Of a DNA stretch of 64,000 nt, positions 36,611-45,692 are shown piece by piece. Under the pieces are notes generated by a model. It worked only from the letters and a program-made list of their open reading frames with translations, searched no databases and was not told the DNA's origin. Source of the DNA: Fuerstiella sp. (GTDB taxonomy: Bacteria > Planctomycetota > Planctomycetia > Planctomycetales > Planctomycetaceae); NCBI GenBank assembly GCA_022843805.1, contig JALHMY010000006.1, positions 62,001 to 126,000 of the forward strand. The letters are read 5' to 3'. The position numbers and the translations under genes were made by a program. Position 1 is the stretch's first letter, and each line of letters starts with the position of its first letter.

Positions 36611-37459
36611 ATGCGAATCGCCATTACAGGAGCTACCGGGTTCATTGGACAGCATCTGGTTCCGTGCCTTTTGGGCAGAGGGCATGAGGTCCTGGCGATT
36701 GCACGTGACGAGAAAAAGAGTGCCCGGTTCGACTGGTTTCAAAATGTGGACTTTCTGAGCTGTGACGTTCACTCCTGCAGCGCGGAAATGGTGGGCAGGA
36801 TTGCCAGTTGCGACTCTGTCATTCATCTTGCGTGGCCAAATCTGCCGAATTATGGCGAGTTGTTTCACATTGAACAGAATTATCCGGCATCGTACTGGTT
36901 TCTAAAATCTCTGGTGGAAGCCGGAGCAAAGCACTTGCTGGTGACTGGTACCTGCTTTGAATATGGAATGCAGAATGGATGTCTTTCTGAGGAGGTACCG
37001 GCGGTGCCGGGCAATTCGTATGGAGTTGCCAAGGATTTTCTGAGAAGATCACTGGAAACTCTGTTAACAAAGTTCGACTTTCGACTGCAGTGGGCTCGCC
37101 TCTTCTACATGTATGGTCCTGGTCAAAACCCCAAAAGTCTGCTGGCTCAGCTGGATTCGGCGATTGCGCGGGGCGAGTCAGTATTCAATATGTCGGGTGG
37201 AGAACAGCTGCGTGATTTCCTGCATGTCAGTGAGGTGGCGAAGAGCCTCGCGCTGATGACGGAGAATTCGCAACATACCGGGATTTACAACGTTTGCAGT
37301 GGAATCCCGATTTCTGTTCGCCGGCTTGTTGAGTTGCGAGTACAGGAACAAAACGCCTCGATCAGTCTGAACCTTGGCCATTACCCCTATTCCCCTCACG
37401 AACCGCTGGCCTTCTGGGGCAACAATGCACGGCTTCGTGGTTTGGAGCATGAACAATGA
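36611..37459 (+). CDS. NAD-dependent epimerase/dehydratase-like sugar reductase
   Basis: Short-chain-dehydrogenase-fold enzyme of the extended NDP-sugar family. GATGFIGQHLVP gives the Rossmann GxxGxxG. GTCFEYGMQNG and NSYGVAKDFL give the Ser/Thr and the Tyr/Lys pair. 282 residues, shorter than full 4,6-dehydratases, as for RfbJ-like terminal reductases. Its position after the C-methyltransferase suggests it reduces the 4-keto group of the CDP-sugar to finish the pathway. ATGA overlap with the next gene. Specific product unknown. Confidence 0.85.
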   Translation: MRIAITGATGFIGQHLVPCLLGRGHEVLAIARDEKKSARFDWFQNVDFLSCDVHSCSAEMVGRIASCDSVIHLAWPNLPNYGELFHIEQNYPASYWFLKSLVEAGAKHLLVTGTCFEYGMQNGCLSEEVPAVPGNSYGVAKDFLRRSLETLLTKFDFRLQWARLFYMYGPGQNPKSLLAQLDSAIARGESVFNMSGGEQLRDFLHVSEVAKSLALMTENSQHTGIYNVCSGIPISVRRLVELRVQEQNASISLNLGHYPYSPHEPLAFWGNNARLRGLEHEQ

Positions 37460-38205
37460 GCAGTGATCCTAATCAGGTATTTCAGCAGGAGACGCAGGAT
37501 CGGATTGCGTCATATGCCGGCTCCCAGCTGGAAGTGGTGGCGAATGAGTTTCTCAGGGAGAGTACTCAGCCGAAGTACTCGTACAATTTCACCTGGATGG
37601 GACGTCCCATTATTCAGTATCCTCAGGATATCGTGGCGATGCAGGAGCTGATCTGGCGCATTCAGCCCGAACTGATTATTGAGACCGGGATTGCACATGG
37701 CGGTTCTCTGATTTTTTCGGCATCAATGCTGGAACTCAACGCTGCCTGCGGCGGGCCGAAGGATGCGGAAGTCCTCGGACTGGATATTGACATTCGGCAG
37801 CACAATCGAATGGCGATCGAGAAGCATCCCATGTTCCGGCGGATCAGTATGATTCAGGGCTCGAGTATAGCGCCGGAGATTGTGAACCAGGTTCGTCGGC
37901 GGGCCGAAGGAAAGCGAAGTGTGCTGGTGTGCCTTGACAGCAATCACACGCATGAGCATGTGCTGGCGGAACTGGAAGCCTATGCACCCCTTGTAACTCC
38001 GGGAAGTTATTGCGTGGTTTTTGACACAGTGATCGAAGGTCTTCCGGCTGATATGTACCCTGACCGACCCTGGGGACCGGGAAACAATCCAAAGTCGGCA
38101 CTCCGGGAATACCTGAAGTCTCATCCCGAGTTCGAAGTGGACCATTCGATAGATAACAAGCTCCTGATTTCAGTTGCCAACGGCGGGTATCTGAGACGCA
38201 TTTAA
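37456..38205 (+). CDS. CmcI-like protein (cephalosporin hydroxylase/rhamnosyl O-methyltransferase family)
   Basis: SAM-dependent enzyme of the CmcI family, whose sugar-locus members are thought to act as O-methyltransferases. Visible marks are the Trp-rich substrate entry (YNFTWMGRPI), ETGIAHGGSLIF as SAM-binding motif I, VLGLDIDIR, and CLDSNHTHEHV with the conserved Asp/His set that holds Mg in the family. 249 residues, normal. Start overlaps the reductase stop by 4 bases. Together with the C-methyltransferase it suggests a sugar with both C- and O-methyl groups; that is inference. Confidence 0.88.
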   Translation: MSSDPNQVFQQETQDRIASYAGSQLEVVANEFLRESTQPKYSYNFTWMGRPIIQYPQDIVAMQELIWRIQPELIIETGIAHGGSLIFSASMLELNAACGGPKDAEVLGLDIDIRQHNRMAIEKHPMFRRISMIQGSSIAPEIVNQVRRRAEGKRSVLVCLDSNHTHEHVLAELEAYAPLVTPGSYCVVFDTVIEGLPADMYPDRPWGPGNNPKSALREYLKSHPEFEVDHSIDNKLLISVANGGYLRRI

Positions 38206-38250
38206 GAGTGATCAGAGGCCGGGCGACTTTCTGAGGACAGCGAGATTTTC

Positions 38251-39480
38251 ATGCCGCGATTTAGTGTGGTGGTGCCGACGCGTAACCGCTGCCGGACGCT
38301 GCCGTTTACTCTGCAGACAGTTCTTCATCAGGACTTTGATGATTTTGAACTGATTGTTTGTGATAACTGCAGTGGCGACGACACAGGATCTGTAGTCAGC
38401 GGATTGCGGGATTCTCGGTTGAAGTATGTAAGATCGGATATTCCACTGGCGATGTCCGATAACTGGGAGAAGGCTGTCGAGCAGGCCAGTGGCGAGTTTC
38501 TGATCGTGATCGGAGACGACGACGGTCTGATGCCGTCTGCGCTCACAAACATTGATGCGATACTCCGTTCTTCAGGAATGAATGCACTGCACTGGCAGCG
38601 AGTGAACTATAACTGGCCGGACTTTCCAATTCCTGAACTCATCAATCAGCTGGTGATTCCTCTGGATTCGCCCAATCAGATTGTTGATGGGAGGAAGCAG
38701 CTTCAGCGGGTGGGGAGGGTACCGGGTGCTTATGTCGGTTTGCCCATGCTTTACAATTCGGCAATTAGTCGGCAGCTCACAGAAGAAATGAAGCGGCGCT
38801 CCGGCAGGGTCTTTAAAGCTTCTTCACCGGACGTTTACTCGGGAATGTCGCTGGCATGGCTTGCTGGCAGGTACGCATCGTCCGGGCAGCCGTTCAGTAT
38901 CAACGGTGGTTCCGGGACGAGCAATGGTGTGGGAACCACCATGCTGAATAATACTTCGGGGACAGCTCAGGAGTTTCGTGCACTGACTCAAAAAGCGGCC
39001 ATGCCTATTCGCGCCGATGTTCCGGATGTGCCAACATTGCCTTCGGCAGTAGCCGATTCCTATTTCCGGGCAAAGCAGGAATACTTTCAGCACGAAGCTC
39101 GTCTTGCCGTGGATCGGCGACGCCTGGCCCAGGACTGTTTGAAGTCGCTGCGAGATCAGCAGCCTGAACAGTTTCGTCAGTCGGTGAAGGCGATCAGGGA
39201 ATCACTCGCCGATGTCCCGAATGTGCAGCGATGGTTTGACCGTCGTTATTGGAATCAGGTTGACAAACTCCGGTCTGCGACATCCGACTGGTCGTGGCAA
39301 AAAGGCTTTCGGTATGGTGCCCTGCATCTGGATGCTGCGGATTTCGGCATTACTGATGTCTTTGCCGCGGCGCAGTATTGCGGTAAGTTCTTTCCGGAGA
39401 TGGCACCGCAGTTTCAGGTTCATTCTGTTCCATATTCGTTAAGGATACGGAAGGCAGTGCGTTCCCTGATGGGCGGCTGA
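38251..39480 (+). CDS. Glycosyltransferase family 2
   Basis: Inverting GT-A enzyme. VVPTRNRCRTLPFTLQTVL starts the fold, DFELIVCDNCSGDDTG follows, and VIGDDDG (~residue 90) is the metal-binding acidic motif. 409 residues; the C-terminal ~150 residues are helical and not recognised. It lies 45 bases after the CmcI-like gene and could transfer the branched deoxysugar made by the genes just upstream, on position alone. Confidence 0.85.
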   Translation: MPRFSVVVPTRNRCRTLPFTLQTVLHQDFDDFELIVCDNCSGDDTGSVVSGLRDSRLKYVRSDIPLAMSDNWEKAVEQASGEFLIVIGDDDGLMPSALTNIDAILRSSGMNALHWQRVNYNWPDFPIPELINQLVIPLDSPNQIVDGRKQLQRVGRVPGAYVGLPMLYNSAISRQLTEEMKRRSGRVFKASSPDVYSGMSLAWLAGRYASSGQPFSINGGSGTSNGVGTTMLNNTSGTAQEFRALTQKAAMPIRADVPDVPTLPSAVADSYFRAKQEYFQHEARLAVDRRRLAQDCLKSLRDQQPEQFRQSVKAIRESLADVPNVQRWFDRRYWNQVDKLRSATSDWSWQKGFRYGALHLDAADFGITDVFAAAQYCGKFFPEMAPQFQVHSVPYSLRIRKAVRSLMGG

Positions 39481-39552
39481 TGCTGTAAGCGCCGATTCAT
39501 GTTGTTGGCGCATTTCCTGTGTCTGCAGGCGATGTAAAAGCAGGAGTGATTG

Positions 39553-40464
39553 TTGATTATTGTTCAGCTTCTGGGAGGACTGGGGAACCAGCTTTTCCAG
39601 TATTGTCTTGGGCGGCGCCTTGCTGCGGAATATCAGGTGCCGCTGGCTCTTGATGTTTTTCTGCTGGAAGACAGAACGAAAGGCAGGCACGCCGTGGACC
39701 GCCGATTCAGTCTGGACGTATTCGCAGCCGACTTTCGGTTTGCGACGATCAGTGACTGTCTTCGATACAGTGCATGGGGAATGCCTCGACCGCTGCGATA
39801 TCTGTCCCGCACTCTCCGAATCAGTCGTGAAAGCCGACAGACTGTAGAGCGACGATTCGGGTATGATGCAAATGTAATGTCGTGTGGACCGGACGCCTAT
39901 CTTTCCGGCCTCTGGCAGGCTGTGCAGTATTTTAAGCCGATTGAAGAACAGCTGAGGAAGGATCTGGCGTTCCGCCTGCCTCTGGCAGATCGATCAGCCG
40001 GGCTGGCATCTCAGCTGAGTCGGCCCGATTCGGTATGCCTGCACGTGCGTCGAACTGACTACGTGACAGCCGCCTCATCGAATAGTCCCCTGGGTTTTAT
40101 CGGCCTGGAATACTATCGCAATGCCTGCGACGAGGTGCTGGCGAGTCAGCCTGATGCAAAGTTCTTCGTGTTTTCTGATGATCTGGAGTGGTGTCACCAG
40201 ACACTAAATTTCCTGCCGAATGCTCAGTTTGTTGGCCAGGAGCATGCAGGGTATAAGGACTCAGGACACCTGCATCTCATGTCCCTGTGTCGAACATTCG
40301 TGATTCCCAACAGCACGTTTTCCTGGTGGGCCGCGTGGCTGGGGACGTATGCAGGGAAAGTCGTGTACCTGCCGGATCGATGGTTTCGCGATCCGTCACT
40401 GGATGCTTCCGGCCTGTATCCTGCCGGATGGATTTCCGTTTCCTCCGGTCAGTTGCCCGCCTGA
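39553..40464 (+). CDS. Alpha-1,2-fucosyltransferase-like enzyme (GT11)
   Basis: Transfers fucose from GDP-L-fucose. The N-terminal GGLGNQLFQY, the donor-binding HVRRTDY, and PNSTFSWWAAWLG are the three GT11 motifs. ~303 residues, normal length. TTG 39553 has AGGAG six bases upstream and is preferred to TTG 39550. This enzyme gives a use for the GDP-fucose made by fcl and gmd at 17-19 kb and is good evidence for fucose in the glycan. Linkage (1,2) is assumed from the family. Confidence 0.93.
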   Translation: MIIVQLLGGLGNQLFQYCLGRRLAAEYQVPLALDVFLLEDRTKGRHAVDRRFSLDVFAADFRFATISDCLRYSAWGMPRPLRYLSRTLRISRESRQTVERRFGYDANVMSCGPDAYLSGLWQAVQYFKPIEEQLRKDLAFRLPLADRSAGLASQLSRPDSVCLHVRRTDYVTAASSNSPLGFIGLEYYRNACDEVLASQPDAKFFVFSDDLEWCHQTLNFLPNAQFVGQEHAGYKDSGHLHLMSLCRTFVIPNSTFSWWAAWLGTYAGKVVYLPDRWFRDPSLDASGLYPAGWISVSSGQLPA

Positions 40465-40488
40465 AATTGCTGCCTGAGAATTGAATCG

Positions 40489-41421
40489 GTGAACAACATT
40501 CTGTTTTCAGTCGTTATACCAACATTCAATCGGGAGTCGCTGATACGACAGACATTGGAGTCGGTTGCCGGACAGCTCGGTCAGGGATTTGAAGTCATTG
40601 TCGTGGATGACGGGTCATCAGACGGCACTTGTCAGATCGTTGAGGAATTCCGATCTGTTCGGTTGATTCGTCAGCAGAACGCCGGGCCTGGGGCTGCTCG
40701 CAATCGAGGCGTCCGTGAGGCGACAGGAACCTACATTGCATTTCTGGACAGTGATGACCTGTGGTTTCCGTGGACTCTTGAGATTCTGAAGCAAGTCGTC
40801 ACAACAGCAAACGAGCCCGCTTTTGTGGCAGGATGCCCATCAGTATTCTGTTCAGAGCAGGAGTTAACAAACGTCCGCGAACATCCGCTGCAGTTTGAAC
40901 AGTTTGAAGACTATCTGCAGTCCGGAAACGAGTGGCGCTGGTTTGGTGTAAGTTCGTTCCTGATACGCAGGGACGTATTTCTCCGATCAGGCGGTTTTCG
41001 TGAAGGACTGGTCAACGGCGAGGATGCTGAACTGGCCCTTCGGCTGGGATGTGAACAGGGTTTCGTTCAGATTCAGTCGCCCCCCACTTTCGGATATCGA
41101 AGTCACAGTGGAAATGTGACGGCTAATTTCTCAAGGACAATGGAGGCCGCCCTGCATCTTGTTCAGCAGGAAAAGAGCCAGAGGTTTCCTGGTGGCACGC
41201 AGCGCGCTTCGGACAGACATCGGATCATTTCCCGGCATGTGCGGCCCGTCAGCCTTCAGTGTTTGTCTGAGGGGCTTTTTGCCGAGGCTTGGAGTTTTTA
41301 CCGTCAGATGTTCTGGTGGAATTTGCGGCTCTGTAAAGCAAAGTATCTGCTGGGCTTTCCTGTGGCAGTGTTATGGAAATCGATGTTTTCCGGGCCGACA
41401 GATCATGATAAATCTGTGTGA
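40489..41421 (+). CDS. Glycosyltransferase family 2
   Basis: GT-A inverting enzyme. [31 protein letters not shown] and FLDSDDLW (~residue 85) give the nucleotide and metal sites. SSFLIRRDVFLRSGGF and NGEDAELALRLG form the acceptor region with the catalytic-base acid. 310 residues from GTG 40489. Its 3' end overlaps the acyltransferase start by 17 bases, linking their translation. Confidence 0.9.
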   Translation: MNNILFSVVIPTFNRESLIRQTLESVAGQLGQGFEVIVVDDGSSDGTCQIVEEFRSVRLIRQQNAGPGAARNRGVREATGTYIAFLDSDDLWFPWTLEILKQVVTTANEPAFVAGCPSVFCSEQELTNVREHPLQFEQFEDYLQSGNEWRWFGVSSFLIRRDVFLRSGGFREGLVNGEDAELALRLGCEQGFVQIQSPPTFGYRSHSGNVTANFSRTMEAALHLVQQEKSQRFPGGTQRASDRHRIISRHVRPVSLQCLSEGLFAEAWSFYRQMFWWNLRLCKAKYLLGFPVAVLWKSMFSGPTDHDKSV

Positions 41422-41998
41422 AGCCATGATCCGAATCTGTGGAGGCGTTGCATCGCGGTTTCGCAATCTGAAATTTCGGTTTCTGGGGGTTCGTATATCC
41501 GGCTACTGCTGGCTGCGATGCGTCGAGATCTCGGGAAACAGGTCACAGATTGTGCTCAATGGGCCGTGTTCACTGGATCGCGGAGTTACTCTTCTGGTTT
41601 CAGGAGTATCAGGAGCAGAGCCGAAACTGGTGATCGGGAAGGGCGTCTACATTAATCGGGGCTCGATGCTGGATGCACATGAGAGTATTGTGGTGGACGC
41701 GGGGGCGATGATAGGGCCTAACTGTTATATTACAGATGCTGATCACGGGATGCGGCCGGGAATTCCTTTAAGTCAGCAGGCGATGACATCTGCTCCGGTG
41801 CGAATTGGGCGCGATGCCTGGCTCGGGGCAGGGGTGATTGTGACCAGAGGAGTCGTTATTGGCGACGGCGCTGTGATCGGCGCGGGGAGTGTTGTGACGA
41901 GAGATATACCGGAGAATGCAGTTGCGGTCGGTGTACCTGCACGAGTGATCCGTTATCGTCAGCCGGATGAGTCAGATTCTGCGGTGGTCAGTCAATGA
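41405..41998 (+). CDS. Left-handed beta-helix acyltransferase (hexapeptide repeats)
   Basis: Likely acetyl- or acyl-transferase acting on a sugar or glycan. Hexapeptide repeats are clear from about residue 75: GKGVYINRGSMLDAH, GPNCYITDADHGMR (with the catalytic-type His) and the coil GRDAWLGAGVIVTRGVVIGDGAVIGAGSVVT, ending with VGVPARVIR, typical of the maltose/galactoside O-acetyltransferase group. The frame extends back to 41159 inside the glycosyltransferase gene; ATG 41405 gives ~197 residues and the right start. Overlaps the next gene by 4 bases. Confidence 0.88.
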   Translation: MINLCEAMIRICGGVASRFRNLKFRFLGVRISGYCWLRCVEISGNRSQIVLNGPCSLDRGVTLLVSGVSGAEPKLVIGKGVYINRGSMLDAHESIVVDAGAMIGPNCYITDADHGMRPGIPLSQQAMTSAPVRIGRDAWLGAGVIVTRGVVIGDGAVIGAGSVVTRDIPENAVAVGVPARVIRYRQPDESDSAVVSQ

Positions 41999-42909
41999 AG
42001 GTGTGCATTGGAATTACGACATACAACCGGGCCGCCATTTTGCGGACGGCAATTCAGTCGGCGATCAGCCAGGACTATGACAATAAGGAAATTGTTGTTG
42101 TTGACGATGCGTCAACAGATGAAACTCCCGAACTGCAGGCAGAGTTTCCTGATGTTCGATGGATTCGGTCTGAAAAGTCCATTGGATATCGGGCGGCTCG
42201 CAATCTGATGATGTCTGAAACGGACGCGGATTTGTTTTGCAGTCTGGATGATGATTCGTGGTTTACGCAGCCGGATGGTCTGCGGCAGGGAGTGCAGCTG
42301 TTCGCATCCCGAGCGGATTTGGGTGGGCTGGGATTCGAGATTCTGGATCAGGGGCACCCCACAGGCAGTGCAGAGTTGCGGACGGTTCCATCGAACATGT
42401 TTATCGGTTGCGGGCATCTGGTGAGACTGTCGGCGGCGCGTGAAGTTGGCCTGTATCACGACCTGCCGGGTGAGTATGGTGGTGAAGAAAAAGATCTTTG
42501 TCTGAGGCTGCTGGATGCCGGATATGACGTTGTTCGGTTAAGTGGCGTTCATATCTGGCATGACAAGACCTTTCTGACTCGCGATGTTGCCCGACAGCAT
42601 TTTTCCGGCGTGCGCAATGACCTGTGGCTTACGTTTAGTCGGGCTCCTGCCACGATGCTGACATGGCTGCTGCCTGGAAAGATGATCAGTAATCTTCGGT
42701 TCGCCCTGCTTTTTGGACTGAAGGATTCGGCGCGATTGTCCGAATTCGATCGACGTATTCGCGCCGACAACGGGCGATTTGTCTTTGTGAAACCGTCACT
42801 TCGTGCGATCTGTTCGTTTACCCGGCTGGCACTGAGCAGGTTCTCGGAGCGGCAGCCGGTTCGAGGCGAAACATTCCGTGATTATCTGCGACGAGGTCGT
42901 AGTCTTTAA
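41995..42909 (+). CDS. Glycosyltransferase family 2
   Basis: GT-A enzyme with CIGITTYNRAAILRTAIQSA, IVVVDDASTDET and CSLDDDSWF (~residue 84) as metal site. GGEEKDLCLRLLDAGYDV is the usual acceptor-side acidic motif, followed by HIWHDKTF. 304 residues. Starts by ATGA overlap with the acyltransferase and ends with a one-base overlap on the next start. Specificity unknown. Confidence 0.9.
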   Translation: MKVCIGITTYNRAAILRTAIQSAISQDYDNKEIVVVDDASTDETPELQAEFPDVRWIRSEKSIGYRAARNLMMSETDADLFCSLDDDSWFTQPDGLRQGVQLFASRADLGGLGFEILDQGHPTGSAELRTVPSNMFIGCGHLVRLSAAREVGLYHDLPGEYGGEEKDLCLRLLDAGYDVVRLSGVHIWHDKTFLTRDVARQHFSGVRNDLWLTFSRAPATMLTWLLPGKMISNLRFALLFGLKDSARLSEFDRRIRADNGRFVFVKPSLRAICSFTRLALSRFSERQPVRGETFRDYLRRGRSL

Positions 42910-44159
42910 TGCACTGGATTACATGTCAGCTGGGTGCTCGCGAACACTATTCGATACCTCGCGCACTGTATGCTTCAAACCGGCTTGCCGGCATGTTTAC
43001 GGATGCATGGGTTCGGCCTGAGAATATACTGGGAATTCTGAGACACAGGGTGCGGGATCGCTTTCATCCCGACCTGATTAAGGCATCTGTTGGCTCTGCA
43101 AATCTGAATCTAATGTGTTTCGAGGCAGTCAGCCGGACTTTGCGGAGAAGTGGCTGGGATGCAATAATCAGACGTAATGAGTGGTTTCAGAGACAGGCTG
43201 TTCGGTGGCTGGAACGATTTCTGAGAGTTCACAGAAATCATCAGGCAGCTGAGCCTCCTGTGTTGTTTGCATATAGTTACGCGGCGAGGGATCTCTTTGT
43301 GTGGGCTCGTGCCCGAGGGTGGAGAACAGTTCTTGGACAGATCGATCCCGGGCCGGAGGAGGAACGGCTGATGGTTTCACTGCACCATCAGTTTGGATCT
43401 GCTGTTCCGGCATGGAATTCTGCGCCGGAGTCGTACTGGACAGCCTGGCGTGAGGAATGCAGCCTCGCCGATTCCATCATCGTGAATTCGGAGTGGTCAC
43501 GCGAACTCCTGGTGAAGACGGGCATTTCTGAAGCAAAGATTGCACAGGTTTCACTCGCTTATACACCCTCGCAGCAGGCACTGCAGTTTTGCCGCAGAAT
43601 CCCTCAGACTTTCACAGCCGATCGTCCTCTGCGGGTACTGTTTCTGGGGCAGGTAACACCACGCAAAGGAGTGGTGGAATTGCTGGAAGCTGCCAGGCAG
43701 CTTGTCAGTGAACCTGTGGAGTTTTTGATTGTTGGACCGGTGTTGTTTGATATCGCGACGGAGCTAAAGAGTCTGCCGAACGTAAAGTTGATCGGGTCAG
43801 TGCCCCGCAGCCAGGTGGATTTGTGGTATCAAAAGGCTGATATTTTTATTTTCCCGACACACTCCGACGGTTTTGGGCTGACGCAACTGGAGGCGCAGGG
43901 GTGGAAGCTGCCGATCGTTGCGTCGCGTCACTGCGGAGCGGTGGTGAAGGATGGTGTCAGCGGTCTGCTGTTGAAGGAAGTCTCGGCAACTGAAATTACC
44001 AGTGCAATGACTCGGCTGTGTGCGGAGTCGGGGCTGGCTGCTTCACTTTCCGCCGGACAGAGTACAATACCTGGGCGGCCGTTATCAGAACTCGCCGAAC
44101 AGCTGGCAGTGGTAGAGCGTCGACTGCAGGCAGGCAGTGGACAGAATGGAGTGAAATGA
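42909..44159 (+). CDS. Glycosyltransferase family 4 (GT-B)
   Basis: GT-B enzyme. The C-terminal half has RVLFLGQVTPRKGVVELLEAA (donor site start, ~residue 235), KLIGSVPRSQVDLWYQKADIFIFPTHSDGFGLTQLEAQ with the conserved Glu-x7-Glu-type motif, then VASRHCGA. The N-terminal half is less conserved, as usual. 416 residues; ATG 42909 overlaps the previous stop by one base, and its end overlaps the membrane protein start by ATGA. Confidence 0.88.
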   Translation: MHWITCQLGAREHYSIPRALYASNRLAGMFTDAWVRPENILGILRHRVRDRFHPDLIKASVGSANLNLMCFEAVSRTLRRSGWDAIIRRNEWFQRQAVRWLERFLRVHRNHQAAEPPVLFAYSYAARDLFVWARARGWRTVLGQIDPGPEEERLMVSLHHQFGSAVPAWNSAPESYWTAWREECSLADSIIVNSEWSRELLVKTGISEAKIAQVSLAYTPSQQALQFCRRIPQTFTADRPLRVLFLGQVTPRKGVVELLEAARQLVSEPVEFLIVGPVLFDIATELKSLPNVKLIGSVPRSQVDLWYQKADIFIFPTHSDGFGLTQLEAQGWKLPIVASRHCGAVVKDGVSGLLLKEVSATEITSAMTRLCAESGLAASLSAGQSTIPGRPLSELAEQLAVVERRLQAGSGQNGVK

Positions 44160-45622
44160 ACAGACCTATGTTATCTCCTCCGCCGGCGCCGGTGGGGTTT
44201 ACTCCGGTACGACGGAACGCTCAGTTTGATGGCTGGCGGCGACAGCAATACTGTCTGACGGGAATTGTCAGTGTATTGCTGATGACTGTATTGGCGATTA
44301 TGAGCGTGCCCGCAAATCCGGAACCTGCCGGGGCGATGCGTCTGTCTGGCGTATTCATGACTTTCGGTCTGCTGGCGGCCCCCGTTATTTCCATGCTTAA
44401 TGATCGCCGCAATGTGTTGCGAGCTGAGAATGTTGCTGCCTCTGCACTTGCATACTGGGTGATGCTGGACCTGATTCAGGGGGCTTATCCGCTTGAGAAT
44501 ATTGATAAGGGAACCGCTCAGCTGGCGATTTTATGTGTTGGCGTGTTTGTGTCAGCGCTGTGGCTCGGCTGTCTCCCATCGCCGGTCTCACCCCCAAAGT
44601 CACTCCTGCGAATTGCTGCCGTCAACGTACCGGCCCCTGTGATATTCTTTGTTATCTTAATCTTCTTTACGCTATGCATGCTGAACTTCGCAATCCCCTG
44701 CAATTTTGATCCGGTTTTGATGGTGAACGCCCTGAATCGGGCCAGATTTGATGTTCCGTGGGCGGCAACTCATGAAGGTGGATGGGCCTCATTTCTGCAC
44801 CATCTGGTATATTTCGGATACCTGCTGCCCGCGCTAACGGTTGTGCTTTGGAATCGCCGCGAACGACTGACACCCGAAGTTCTGATCTCCGCCGTATGCT
44901 CAATAGTTACACTGATGTTCGTTGGGCATGGCGGAGGCCGTCGAATCATTGGCGTGATGATCCTTTCGGCCATTGCAACATGGCTGCTGTCGCGAAAGAA
45001 GATTGCAGCGCGTCACCTTGTGATGACCGGCATCATGATGTTTTCTCTGTTGTTGTTCATGCAGTTTATGCTCTTTATTCGCAGCGAAGGGTTTCAGAAG
45101 GACGGTTTCAAGGCACTGTTACAGGCACGAGACTCCATAATGGGCGAAACCCGTGGCGCATATGATCACCTGCATGTGGATGATAATTTCTTTCGGCTGT
45201 GTCAGCTGATCGACTTTATTCCGCGGCGACATCCTTACGTTTATTACGAGTACATCTACTGGGTGGCTGTGCGACCGATTCCGCGGGTTGTCTGGGAGGG
45301 CAAGCCGCTCAATGGCGGCTTCGATCTTGCAGAAGAGACGAATTCACAGGCGAGCCTTTCGTCATCGATTGTGGGCGAGCTCTATCTGTCGTGGGGGATT
45401 GGGGCTGTTTTCTTCGGTGGGCTGATTTACGGCCGCCTTGCGACTCTGCCAACTGCGTTTCTTAAAACCGGGCGGCTCACCATGGGCCCATTAATTTACG
45501 GCTATTTGACCATGATTCTGCTGGTTGGCAGCAGGTCGATGATTGAGGTTGTTCTGTTTAGTTACTCAATTCTTGCCGTCATGCTGTTTTCTCCGCTTTT
45601 CAAACGACGCAAAGCTCGCTGA
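44156..45622 (+). CDS. Multi-spanning membrane protein, probable polysaccharide polymerase (Wzy-like)
   Basis: About ten to eleven hydrophobic segments spread over 488 residues, with a larger loop (~residues 330-400) containing RGAYDHLHVDDNFFRL and RPIPRVVWEGKPLNGG. This arrangement, and the place between glycosyltransferases, suggest an oligosaccharide repeat-unit polymerase. Wzy proteins are too diverse for a firm call by eye. The frame runs back to 44018 inside the previous gene; ATG 44156 with ATGA overlap is the start. Alternative: a membrane acyltransferase or ligase. Confidence 0.7.
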   Translation: MNRPMLSPPPAPVGFTPVRRNAQFDGWRRQQYCLTGIVSVLLMTVLAIMSVPANPEPAGAMRLSGVFMTFGLLAAPVISMLNDRRNVLRAENVAASALAYWVMLDLIQGAYPLENIDKGTAQLAILCVGVFVSALWLGCLPSPVSPPKSLLRIAAVNVPAPVIFFVILIFFTLCMLNFAIPCNFDPVLMVNALNRARFDVPWAATHEGGWASFLHHLVYFGYLLPALTVVLWNRRERLTPEVLISAVCSIVTLMFVGHGGGRRIIGVMILSAIATWLLSRKKIAARHLVMTGIMMFSLLLFMQFMLFIRSEGFQKDGFKALLQARDSIMGETRGAYDHLHVDDNFFRLCQLIDFIPRRHPYVYYEYIYWVAVRPIPRVVWEGKPLNGGFDLAEETNSQASLSSSIVGELYLSWGIGAVFFGGLIYGRLATLPTAFLKTGRLTMGPLIYGYLTMILLVGSRSMIEVVLFSYSILAVMLFSPLFKRRKAR

Positions 45623-45692
45623 TTGCGTCTCGAATCCGGCTGGAATTTACCGACGGAAGTTTTGTCTGGTCCTGACTGGTACTGCAGATTCC

